32,479 bases of DNA from an uncultured Bacilli bacterium (GTDB taxonomy: Bacteria; Bacillota_I; Bacilli_A; RF39; UBA660). Positions 15,448 through 22,417 of the stretch are shown here, in pieces. The position numbers were made by a program, and so were the translations under genes. Each line of letters begins with the position of its first letter. Position 1 is the stretch's first letter. The stretch is taken from positions 1 to 32,479 of the forward strand of contig CALVYD010000018.1 of assembly GCA_944371995.1 (NCBI GenBank). The letters run 5' to 3'. Under the pieces are notes generated by a model, which was not told the DNA's origin, searched no databases, and saw nothing but the letters and a program-made list of their open reading frames with translations.

Positions 15448-15936
15448 TTAATAAAATTTTTTTATCCATCTTTTTGATTCATCTTTTGATTTATTATCTT
15501 CGTAGAAGAATTCTTTATAAGTTTTTTCTTCTAGGAAAATATCTAGCATTTCTTCAAAATCGCTCGCTATATTGGAAGATGCTTTTATTTCTTGTTCTGT
15601 CATCCAAATATTTTTTCCTTCTCTTGTTTCTGGTAATACTTTTCCAGTATAAGAAGTGGTTTTGAATAAGAACACAAGATACCTTTTTTCTTTTTCAAAA
15701 TCATACCAGTCTTTAAATCCACAAGGTATTACATTTTTTATATCTAGTCCCGTCTCCTCTTTTACTTCTCTTATTACTGAAGCAATAATCGATTCTCCTT
15801 TTTCTATATGGCCTCCTGGGAAAGAGATTCCATTCCAATCATTTTTATCTCTTACTTGTACTAACATTTTATTAGTAATCTCATTTAAAATCATACACAT
15901 ATTTGTTAGTTCTACTTTTTCTAGTTCATGTTTCAT
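15448..15936 (-). CDS. NUDIX hydrolase (MutT/8-oxo-dGTPase-like)
   Basis: A 162-aa NUDIX protein. It begins KVELTNMCMILNE, typical of the 8-oxo-dGTP diphosphatase branch, and its NUDIX box starts GGHIEKGESIIASVIREV and continues KEETGLDI, matching GX5EX7REUXEEXGU at about residues 42-64. It hydrolyses a nucleoside diphosphate linked to another group; the exact substrate cannot be told. There is a Lys/Glu/Asp-rich tail of about 25 aa beyond the usual fold. AAAGGAG precedes the ATG by about 10 nt. It lies between mgtA and the cas promoter on the same strand as both; no functional link to CRISPR is implied. Confidence 0.9.
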   Translation of the reverse strand: MKHELEKVELTNMCMILNEITNKMLVQVRDKNDWNGISFPGGHIEKGESIIASVIREVKEETGLDIKNVIPCGFKDWYDFEKEKRYLVFLFKTTSYTGKVLPETREGKNIWMTEQEIKASSNIASDFEEMLDIFLEEKTYKEFFYEDNKSKDESKRWIKKFY

Positions 15937-16039
15937 TATATTGTGACTCCTTTTTTAAATTTCTCTTTTCATTATCCATATTTCATATTTTACTCTTTTA
16001 ATAAATAATATCGAAAGCAGTATTTATATATTTATCACT

Positions 16040-18652
16040 TTATAACCATCTATGATGTTTCTTAATATAAAATCTTTTTACAATTTCTGCAAGTATTGCA
16101 TATAACACCATAAGAATAATAACATATAAATAAAATGCTAATGGTAATGTTGTAAAATGGAATTGTAGTATATTTATAAATATAATAGGCAATATCATGG
16201 ATGCAATAATACATAGTGATGTGGATAATAATAACCATTTATTAGCAGTTGATTCGATAAATGGTATTTTTTCTGTTCTAATAAAGTGTACAATCATCGT
16301 TTGTGAAATAACACCTTCTATAAACCAAGCTGTTTGGAAAGAAGTCTGATGACTGATATCATTAAATCCTAAGGCAAACCAGAAAATAACGAAGGCAATT
16401 AAATCAATTACAGATGCAGTTATTCCCATTACATTCATAAATGTTCTTAGGTCACTTGTATCCCATTTGTGAGGTCTTTCTAAGAATTCTTTATCTACAT
16501 TATCAAATGGAATGGCTATTTGTGATAAATCATAAAGAAGATCTTGCAATAAAAATTGAATTGGAATCATGGGAAGAAATGGTAAGCAAATACTTGCTAG
16601 AAAAACACTGAAGACATCTCCAAATGATGCTGATAATGCCATCTTCATATATTTCATAATATTACCATATACTTTTCTTCCTTCTAGAATTCCATCATAT
16701 ATAACTTTTAGGCTTTTTTCTAGCAGAAGAATATCACTTGCCTCTTTTGCAATATCTGTAGCAGAATTTACACTAATTCCGACATCTGCTTCTGATAATG
16801 AAGGGGCATCATTTACACCATCTCCCATATATCCTACAACATGTCCATTTTTCTTTAGTGTTAGCACTATTCTTTCCTTTTGAATCGGTGTTAATCTAGC
16901 AAATACATTAACTTCTTCTACTTTTTGTGATAATTCTTTCTCTGTTAATTTTTCAATATCTTCTCCCAATAAAATTTCATCTGTAGGAATACCACCTTCT
17001 AGACAAATTGCTTTAGTTGCTGCAGGATTATCACCAGTTAATATTTTTGTTGTTATCCCTATGTTCTTTAATTCTTTTAAAATTGTTTTTACATCTTTTT
17101 TAGGCGGATCTAAAAATGCAATATATCCTAATAAAATTAATTCTTTTTCATTCTCTATATTAAATTTATTTTGACCATTATATTCTTTTTTAGCTGCTAA
17201 AGCAATTACTTGCATTCCTTTTGATACTAATTCTTCTACATCTTTTGTTACTTTATTTTTTATTTCATCTGTTAATTCTGATATTTTGTTTTTATATTTT
17301 ACTTTTGTACATTTACTTAATATTTCTGTAATTGCTCCTTTTGTTAAAATTCGAATATTTTCCTCATTTTTTACAACTACACTAGCCATACGTCGATTAT
17401 AATCGAAAGGAATTTCATCAATTTTTTTATAGTTCTTAACTTTATTGGGAATATCATGGTCTGTTGCATAACTTAATATTGCTCTATCAACGATATTTTT
17501 TATTCCTGTACTATAATTACTGTTTAAATAAGCATATTTTAATATCATTTCATCTTCTTGACCTGTAACATTTCGATAATATTGTAATGTAATTTGATTT
17601 TGTGTTAAAGTTCCTGTTTTATCTGTGCATAAAATATCGATAGCTCCCAGATTTTCGATTGCTTCTATGTGTTTTACTAAAGTCTTTTTCTTGGCTAGTG
17701 TTTTGGTTCCTTTAGAGAGATTAACATTGACAATCATTGGTAACATTCCTGGTGTGATTCCTACTGCAACTGAGATAGCAAAAAATAAAGCATCTAATAA
17801 ATTTTGATGAAGTAAAGTATTTAAAATAAAGACTGCTATTGTAATGACAACCATATAGGTGATTAATGTTTTACTAACGGCATTCATGCCTTTATGAAAG
17901 TTGGTAATTGGTTGCTCCTGATTCATTTCTGTAGACATTTTTCCTATATATGTGTTCTTTCCTGTAGCAATTACTACTGCTTGTGCACTACCACTAACAA
18001 CACTTGAACTCATTAAGCATATATTTGACATAGTTAATACACTATCACTATCCTCATATAGACTTCTTTTTTCTACTGGAATACTTTCGCCTGTAAACAC
18101 AGACTGGTTGATAAAGAGATCATTTGTTTCTAGTAAAAGTACATCGGCAGGAATCATAGTTCCGGCATTTAATTCTACAATGTCACCTACAACGATATTT
18201 TTTGCTTTTATTTCCTTGGCTTTGTTATTTCTTAATACATTAGCACTAGTAAAAATTTTGTTTTTTAATTTTTGGTCAAATTTATAAGCAGAATAATCTT
18301 GAACTAGTCTGATAGTGGTACTAATGATTGCTAATACCGCAATGATAATTGCTCCTAGAATATCTCCTAAACATAAATCAATAATTGCAAGAATGGTCAA
18401 AATATAAATAAATGGATCTTTATATGAATCTAATAGAAAATGATACCATTTTTTTACTTTTTCCTCTTTTATAATATTATGTCCATATTTATTTAAATGG
18501 CTAGATGCTTGTTCTTCTGTTAATCCTGCTATAGTTGTATGTAATTGTTTTAGTAATTCTTCATGGGATAACGTTGCTAATTTTTGATAATCTTTTAAAA
18601 GTTCTTTGTCAGAGAATGACTGCACTTCTTTTTTCATATTTCTAATTTTCAT
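16040..18652 (-). CDS. mgtA: Magnesium-importing P-type ATPase (MgtA-like)
   Basis: An 870-aa P-type ATPase, the usual length for MgtA/MgtB (P3B). Motifs in order: an N-terminal GLTEEQASSHLNKYGHN; FTGESIPVEK with TGES at 187-190; the ion-channel segment SVAVGITPGMLPMIVNV near 294-310; the phosphorylation site CTDKTGTLT (D344); KILTGDNPAATK; GYMGDGVNDAPSLSEADVG. The C-terminal IPFDNVDKEFLERPHKW is typical of Mg2+ importers. About ten membrane helices surround these domains. It imports Mg2+ into the cell. The transcript leader is only about 15 nt, so the long Mg2+-sensing leader of enterobacterial mgtA is absent. Confidence 0.93.
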   Translation of the reverse strand: MKIRNMKKEVQSFSDKELLKDYQKLATLSHEELLKQLHTTIAGLTEEQASSHLNKYGHNIIKEEKVKKWYHFLLDSYKDPFIYILTILAIIDLCLGDILGAIIIAVLAIISTTIRLVQDYSAYKFDQKLKNKIFTSANVLRNNKAKEIKAKNIVVGDIVELNAGTMIPADVLLLETNDLFINQSVFTGESIPVEKRSLYEDSDSVLTMSNICLMSSSVVSGSAQAVVIATGKNTYIGKMSTEMNQEQPITNFHKGMNAVSKTLITYMVVITIAVFILNTLLHQNLLDALFFAISVAVGITPGMLPMIVNVNLSKGTKTLAKKKTLVKHIEAIENLGAIDILCTDKTGTLTQNQITLQYYRNVTGQEDEMILKYAYLNSNYSTGIKNIVDRAILSYATDHDIPNKVKNYKKIDEIPFDYNRRMASVVVKNEENIRILTKGAITEILSKCTKVKYKNKISELTDEIKNKVTKDVEELVSKGMQVIALAAKKEYNGQNKFNIENEKELILLGYIAFLDPPKKDVKTILKELKNIGITTKILTGDNPAATKAICLEGGIPTDEILLGEDIEKLTEKELSQKVEEVNVFARLTPIQKERIVLTLKKNGHVVGYMGDGVNDAPSLSEADVGISVNSATDIAKEASDILLLEKSLKVIYDGILEGRKVYGNIMKYMKMALSASFGDVFSVFLASICLPFLPMIPIQFLLQDLLYDLSQIAIPFDNVDKEFLERPHKWDTSDLRTFMNVMGITASVIDLIAFVIFWFALGFNDISHQTSFQTAWFIEGVISQTMIVHFIRTEKIPFIESTANKWLLLSTSLCIIASMILPIIFINILQFHFTTLPLAFYLYVIILMVLYAILAEIVKRFYIKKHHRWL

Positions 18653-18673
18653 ATAATCATTTCCTTCTTTTCT

Positions 18674-18682
18674 ATTATAGCA
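18674..18682 (-). promoter_or_regulatory. Extended -10 promoter for mgtA
   Basis: TGCTATAAT on the minus strand, giving a start near 18667, about 15 nt before the mgtA ATG. No good -35 box is seen. Confidence 0.55.
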
Positions 18683-18796
18683 CTTTTATAAAATTTTAAA
18701 AAATTAGGAAAAAAATTAGCAATGATTGGTGTAAACTATCAATATTAATTTTTTTGAAGTTACAGTGGAGATAAGTTATCTACTCTTTTTATTTAA

Positions 18797-19705
18797 TTAA
18801 TCCTTCTTTTGTTTTTCATAGAGCATTTGGAATATTGGAATATTTCCTTTATAACTTTTTGGAGATATGGGACTTGGATGGTAGATTGGTAATATTTTGT
18901 ATCCATTTACTTCATATATATTACCTACTACTTCTTGGTATTTTTTAAATTTGAAATCTAAGAGACTTCTTGTAGGAAATTCTCCTAGTGTTATGATTAG
19001 TTTTGGTTGTAATATTTCTAATTGTTTTTCCATAATTTGTTTACAATTTTTAGAACAAGTCTTTAGATTTTTTCTTTCTACAGGGAAACATTTTACCGAT
19101 TCTAGGAATGTTGTTTCAAATATATCTTTATTTATGATATCAAATAATTTTTGTAGAATTACTCCACTTGGTAATATTTTGCCATTGATATCTTTCCATA
19201 ACATATGACTTTTTCTCCAACCATTATTTGCAGGTGCTTCACCAATTAGGACAATATCGTTATTTTTACCTAAGTATACAGTACTAAGATTAGGAAACTT
19301 CTCTACAAGATTTTTACATAAAGCACATTGATATATTTCCTGATCTATTCTCTGCAGCAATTCTTTTATTACTTTTTCTTTTAGGCTTTGATATCTATTT
19401 TTTGTATCTTCTGTTAATAAGTCGTTTCTATTTATTATTTTATAGTCATTATAGTCTATTTCACTTTTAAATTGTTTTTTAGTTAAGTCTATTATTTTAT
19501 TATCTATGATATTAAAATAATGACTAATTCCCTCTACTTTTATTTTTGCAATATCACCTTTAAAATAGTCATTTACTACTAGTGTTGTTATAGCACACAT
19601 ACCTAGTGTTTTATTATCTTCTGTCCAATGATTTCTTACTTTTTCATAGCAAAGCTCTTGTGAATAAGAGTTTAATAATGCAATTTCTAATTCTTTTATA
19701 GTCAT
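18797..19705 (-). CDS. YunG-like domain fused to a uracil-DNA-glycosylase-like domain
   Basis: A 302-aa protein with two parts. Residues 1-95 resemble YunG-family proteins: NHWTEDNKTLGMCAITTLVV, DYFKGDIAKIKVEGISHYFN. Residues 115-302 resemble the uracil-DNA glycosylase superfamily (family 4/5-like): a Cys pair CALC, IVLIGEAPANNGWRKSHMLW (GEAP at 155-158), SVKCFPVERKNLKTCSKNC with further cysteines that could hold an Fe-S cluster, PKLIITLGEFPTRSLL, and the active-site IYHPSPISPKSYKG (HPSP near 276). The pieces are in one uninterrupted frame. It probably removes a damaged base from DNA, but the GEAP motif continues unlike typical family 4 members. AGGTGA precedes the ATG. Confidence 0.75.
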   Translation of the reverse strand: MTIKELEIALLNSYSQELCYEKVRNHWTEDNKTLGMCAITTLVVNDYFKGDIAKIKVEGISHYFNIIDNKIIDLTKKQFKSEIDYNDYKIINRNDLLTEDTKNRYQSLKEKVIKELLQRIDQEIYQCALCKNLVEKFPNLSTVYLGKNNDIVLIGEAPANNGWRKSHMLWKDINGKILPSGVILQKLFDIINKDIFETTFLESVKCFPVERKNLKTCSKNCKQIMEKQLEILQPKLIITLGEFPTRSLLDFKFKKYQEVVGNIYEVNGYKILPIYHPSPISPKSYKGNIPIFQMLYEKQKKD

Positions 19706-19721
19706 ATTATCACCTAGATAT

Positions 19722-19730
19722 ATTATAGCA
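19722..19730 (-). promoter_or_regulatory. Extended -10 promoter for the YunG-UDG gene
   Basis: TGCTATAAT on the minus strand, about 17 bp before the start codon and just after the hairpin at 19738-19764. Confidence 0.55.
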
Positions 19731-19737
19731 AAAAATA

Positions 19738-19764
19738 AGACTTCATTTAAGTCTAGTGAAGTCT
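19738..19764. terminator. Bidirectional intrinsic terminator
   Basis: AGACTTCA and TGAAGTCT form an 8-bp stem with an 11-nt loop. TTTTT follows on the plus strand and TATTTTTT on the minus strand. It insulates the YunG-UDG gene from the abi region and marks the left end of the defence island as I read it. Confidence 0.8.
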
Positions 19765-19790
19765 GTTTTTATCTATAGATATTAATACTA

Positions 19791-19848
19791 TCTTTTACAA
19801 TAATTAAATTAAAAGCGATTTCCTGCATATGTGTAACTCTCTGTAGGA
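19791..19848 (-). repeat. Intergenic element, copy A
   Basis: The first 34 plus-strand bases agree at 27 positions, without gaps, with copy B at 21075. Both copies then form a closing stem whose arms are TCCT and AGGA plus inner pairs (19821-19848 here), with AGAG and TTACA-like bases in the loop. The conserved pairing despite base changes suggests an RNA structure. Confidence 0.55.
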
Positions 19849-19851
19849 ATA

Positions 19852-19917
19852 TAAAAAAATAGGGCTCTATCCTAAAATAGACCCCTTACAAAAATGATTT
19901 AACATTTTTTCCTTGCA
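19852..19917 (-). ncRNA. Predicted small RNA downstream of abi
   Basis: About 66 nt from the promoter at 19923-19951 to a hairpin with a T7 tail. The first stem is AAAAATG/CATTTTT with a 6-nt loop. The second is the terminator GGG-TCTAT/ATAGA-CCC (19862-19884, one bulge). Read-through would extend the RNA through element copy A to the terminator at 19764. Abi_2/AbiF-type HEPN proteins are reported to pair with adjacent antitoxin RNAs, which makes this the natural candidate. The RNA itself is predicted, not shown. Confidence 0.5.
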
Positions 19918-19922
19918 TAGAT

Positions 19923-19951
19923 AATATATCATAAAGAAATATCTATGTCAA
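19923..19951 (-). promoter_or_regulatory. Strong promoter directly after the abi stop codon
   Basis: TTGACA (19951-19946), exactly 17 nt, then TATATT (19928-19923) on the minus strand. The -35 box begins one base after the abi stop codon. No ORF follows, so it predicts an untranslated RNA. Confidence 0.7.
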
Positions 19952-19952
19952 A

Positions 19953-20945
19953 CTATTCATCTGGATTTCTATAATTTTTTTCTATGATTTTATTAAAATA
20001 ATTATAGATAGACTTTAATAGTTCATTACTATTATAGTATTCTTTATTTAATATTATACGCTTATAAAATAATTTTGTGATATCATGATTTATATTTTGC
20101 TTTACACCATCGCTAGTGACAATAATATTAAATAAATATAATGTATAAGTAATTTGTCTAATTCTAGAATTTGAAAGCTTGGTCTTTCTGTTTTCTTTAC
20201 CAATACCACAACTTTTTAAATAATTAGTTACTAAAGTATCTGGTTTATAATGATTATCTTTTTTATCAAGTTCTGATAAAACGCAAGAGTTATGTGCAAC
20301 AGCATTTCTTAATTTATTTACTTCTCTTAAAATAAATATATATTTATTATCTTCCAACTTATATGTACTCGTATAAAACTCAAAAAAATTAATAAGTTCT
20401 CCAAATGTGATAATTTCCAAAAATTCCCAGATTGGTATATTTTCAATTTTTTCGTCTTTATTTAAATCATATTTAGAAAAGATTTTTTGATAATAATCGT
20501 TACTAACTTTTTTTCTAATACTATCATGAACTCTCCTTGGATATTTTTCATCATTAAAATCTTTTTCTAAATAGAGGTTTACAATGTTATATCCCTCTTC
20601 ATTCTTAATTTCTTCTATACTATTTAATATTCTTATTTTAAGATAATGCTCTATATCTATAATCATTTTAAATAAAATCAATCTTGTTCTGTAATCAATA
20701 ATTGCTATATCTTTTAAATATGCAAAATCTAAATCTATATATTTACCAGTAAATTCACCACACTGATATTTTGCAAAATTGTTTTTGTATGCAGTAACAT
20801 TATAATAATTATTATTTTCTCTTAAATATTTTTCAGCTTCACATTCACTACATTTTTCAAATTTTATGTTTTTTTCTTTTAAATATGGCACTAACTCTGA
20901 TATTTTCATCATAGGTCGTAAAGATAGTTGTTTATTTTCTATCAT
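19953..20945 (-). CDS. Abi_2 (AbiD/AbiF-type) abortive-infection protein with HEPN motif
   Basis: A 330-aa protein of the Abi_2 family. Signature segments are KNNFAKYQCGEFTGKYIDLD, DYRTRLILFKMIIDIEHYLK (80s-100), IPIWEFLEIITFGELINFF (170-188), and LRNAVAHNSCVL carrying the R-x4-H ribonuclease motif of HEPN domains (R213, H218). Such proteins stop phage growth by cutting RNA in infected cells, and AbiF-like members are proposed relatives of Cas13. AAGGAG precedes the ATG by 7 nt and an extended -10 box lies at 20967-20975. Gene and flanks carry two copies of an intergenic element, and a strong promoter follows its stop. The trigger is unknown. Confidence 0.85.
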   Translation of the reverse strand: MIENKQLSLRPMMKISELVPYLKEKNIKFEKCSECEAEKYLRENNNYYNVTAYKNNFAKYQCGEFTGKYIDLDFAYLKDIAIIDYRTRLILFKMIIDIEHYLKIRILNSIEEIKNEEGYNIVNLYLEKDFNDEKYPRRVHDSIRKKVSNDYYQKIFSKYDLNKDEKIENIPIWEFLEIITFGELINFFEFYTSTYKLEDNKYIFILREVNKLRNAVAHNSCVLSELDKKDNHYKPDTLVTNYLKSCGIGKENRKTKLSNSRIRQITYTLYLFNIIVTSDGVKQNINHDITKLFYKRIILNKEYYNSNELLKSIYNYFNKIIEKNYRNPDE

Positions 20946-20966
20946 GCAATCACTCCTTGTAGTTAG

Positions 20967-20975
20967 AGTATAACA
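20967..20975 (-). promoter_or_regulatory. Extended -10 promoter for abi
   Basis: TGTTATACT on the minus strand, about 22 bp before the abi start codon. No good -35 box is seen. Confidence 0.5.
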
Positions 20976-21074
20976 TAAATATAATTATGCTTCTATGTGA
21001 TTATTTTTTTAGTTGGACTAATGTGTTGCGATAATAGTCTTTTCGATCTTTTTATTTTAGGGCGATGAAAGTCA

Positions 21075-21136
21075 TCTTTTAAAATAATTAAGTAGAAATC
21101 GATTCCTTGTAGTGTATGTTAGCTCTGTTTGCAGGA
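21075..21136 (-). repeat. Intergenic element, copy B
   Basis: Diverged copy of element A. It keeps the TCCT/AGGA closing stem (21104-21136) and follows a TTGACATAG as copy A does, but the -10 position is displaced by about 14 extra bases and no terminator follows. It lies behind the HEPN-like gene, so both HEPN-type genes of this region are followed by the element. Confidence 0.5.
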
Positions 21137-21210
21137 GATTGCAAGTTATATTTTATTTCTTACACATCATTTTATGATTAATAAAGAAATTTATTTATTA
21201 ATTAGCTATG

Positions 21211-21264
21211 TCAATTACTTTCTTCTATAGCCCTTTCTAACTCTTCATCTGTACATGTACTCAT
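21211..21264 (-). CDS. Mini-ORF of 17 aa coupled to the HEPN-like gene
   Basis: Its ATG overlaps the TGA of the gene before it (ATGA), with GAGGT a few bases upstream. The product MSTCTDEELERAIEESN is acidic and helical. It may be the stub of a lost gene or a true micropeptide; nothing else supports it. Confidence 0.25.
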   Translation of the reverse strand: MSTCTDEELERAIEESN

Positions 21265-21776
21265 ATATACCTCATATCAAAAGTGTTATTTTTTCTTTCA
21301 ATATAGAAAAGGTTTGAATTTAAAATGATGCAGTTTTTACTTTTTATTTTACTAGATAATATTTGTTCAAGTAAAAATAAAGCTGCTAACGAATCTAATA
21401 CATTTTTTTGTGTTGCCTTTTTATAATTAACTAGTCTATTATGTTTTACAAAATTGTAGTTTTTCCACCAATCTGGGGCATTTTTATTTTCAAATTCTTT
21501 AAAGGGAATACACTTGTACTTCTTTATTTCTGCTATATACACTTGTTCATTGACTATTTCGGGATAAATTTTTATTATTTTTTCTCTATAATCTTTTATA
21601 TTTTGGTTCTTTGTTCCACATAAACATTTCAAAATGTTTTCCACTTCTGAGCAAATTAATTCTAGTAATTTTATATACTCATTTGAAAAACAATCAAAAT
21701 TATCATAATCTAATGCAACATATCGCAGTGTATTTATAAAATCTTGTTCAAGTAAGTTATAATAATTCCAATACAA
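21261..21776 (-). CDS. HEPN-like protein, 171 aa or slightly longer
   Basis: A helical protein. WWKNYNFVKHNRLVNYKKAT (about 103-122) followed by NVLDSLAALFLLEQ resembles the degenerate N/R-x4-6-H motif and following helix of HEPN families; this assignment is by eye. A TTG at 21776 is the usual-codon start, with AGGAGAG 12 nt upstream. The frame stays open further up and reads naturally (YDFSLTGEKFKK) to an ATA at 21818 that has GAGGTG 7 nt before it, so the real start may be AUA or a mutated ATG. It is the last gene of the defence operon and precedes element copy B. It could be an effector or a structural partner. Confidence 0.6.
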   Translation of the reverse strand: MYWNYYNLLEQDFINTLRYVALDYDNFDCFSNEYIKLLELICSEVENILKCLCGTKNQNIKDYREKIIKIYPEIVNEQVYIAEIKKYKCIPFKEFENKNAPDWWKNYNFVKHNRLVNYKKATQKNVLDSLAALFLLEQILSSKIKSKNCIILNSNLFYIERKNNTFDMRYI

Positions 21777-21834
21777 TTTTTTGAATTTCTCTCCTGTTAA
21801 TGAAAAATCGTAAGCTATATGGCAACACCTCTTT

Positions 21835-22416
21835 TTATTTATTTAAAACCTTATATATTTTTTTATATTCCATCAGTTCTTTTTCAAATTTTTTAACATT
21901 TATTTCTCTTAAAATCTTTTCTAATGTTTCTTGCATTGGCATAATTAGCTCTTTAAATCTTTTTGAATTTAATGGTAAAATTAATTTTGAAAGATTTTTA
22001 ATATTAAATTTATCAAAATTAGGATTTAAAGTCGGATTCAATTTTTTGTATAATTTATTCCTTGTGGTTGGATAGAAACTAGAATACTCAGAAAGATTTT
22101 TTGATAATTCATCAGAAAATACTAATAATCTTTTATAAATATTTAACACCGGATAATGAAATAACGCCTTTTTATGCTTTGAAACATATATCGCCTTATA
22201 CATATCAAAATAACAGTTGAAAATATTATTTTTTATCTTTTCTTTCATAACAAAATACTGACAAAGTGATGTTATAATCGTAACAACAATTCCAGTTATA
22301 ATACTAATTAAAATATTATAAATAAATTCGGAAGCAAAGTAGTAATAAGCTCCTAGGGGCATTAGAATAATTAATAATATAGTTGATACGATTATAACAA
22401 CTTTTGCCTCCTTCAT
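21835..22416 (-). CDS. Membrane protein with two N-terminal helices, unknown
   Basis: About 193 aa. Two hydrophobic segments at the N-terminus (VVIIVSTILLIILMPLGAYY and ILISIITGIVVTIITSL) form a hairpin anchor, followed by about 120 residues of charged, helical cytoplasmic sequence. No family is recognised. The ATG at 22416 begins one base after the stop of the GmrSD-like gene; a TTG four codons upstream is the other option. Tight coupling to the operon and the anchor-plus-domain layout resemble membrane effectors of other defence systems, which is inference only. Confidence 0.6.
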   Translation of the reverse strand: MKEAKVVIIVSTILLIILMPLGAYYYFASEFIYNILISIITGIVVTIITSLCQYFVMKEKIKNNIFNCYFDMYKAIYVSKHKKALFHYPVLNIYKRLLVFSDELSKNLSEYSSFYPTTRNKLYKKLNPTLNPNFDKFNIKNLSKLILPLNSKRFKELIMPMQETLEKILREINVKKFEKELMEYKKIYKVLNK

Positions 22417-22417
22417 T

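Noticed and set aside
21090..21105. Cas12a-like direct repeat (ATTTCTAC) in element copy B
   Set aside because: A short chance match with no hairpin partner, no array and no Cas12 gene.
21211..21264. Ubiquitin-interacting-motif-like peptide (DEELERAIEES)
   Set aside because: Seventeen residues of acidic helix fit the pattern by chance; a bacterial ubiquitin link has no support here.
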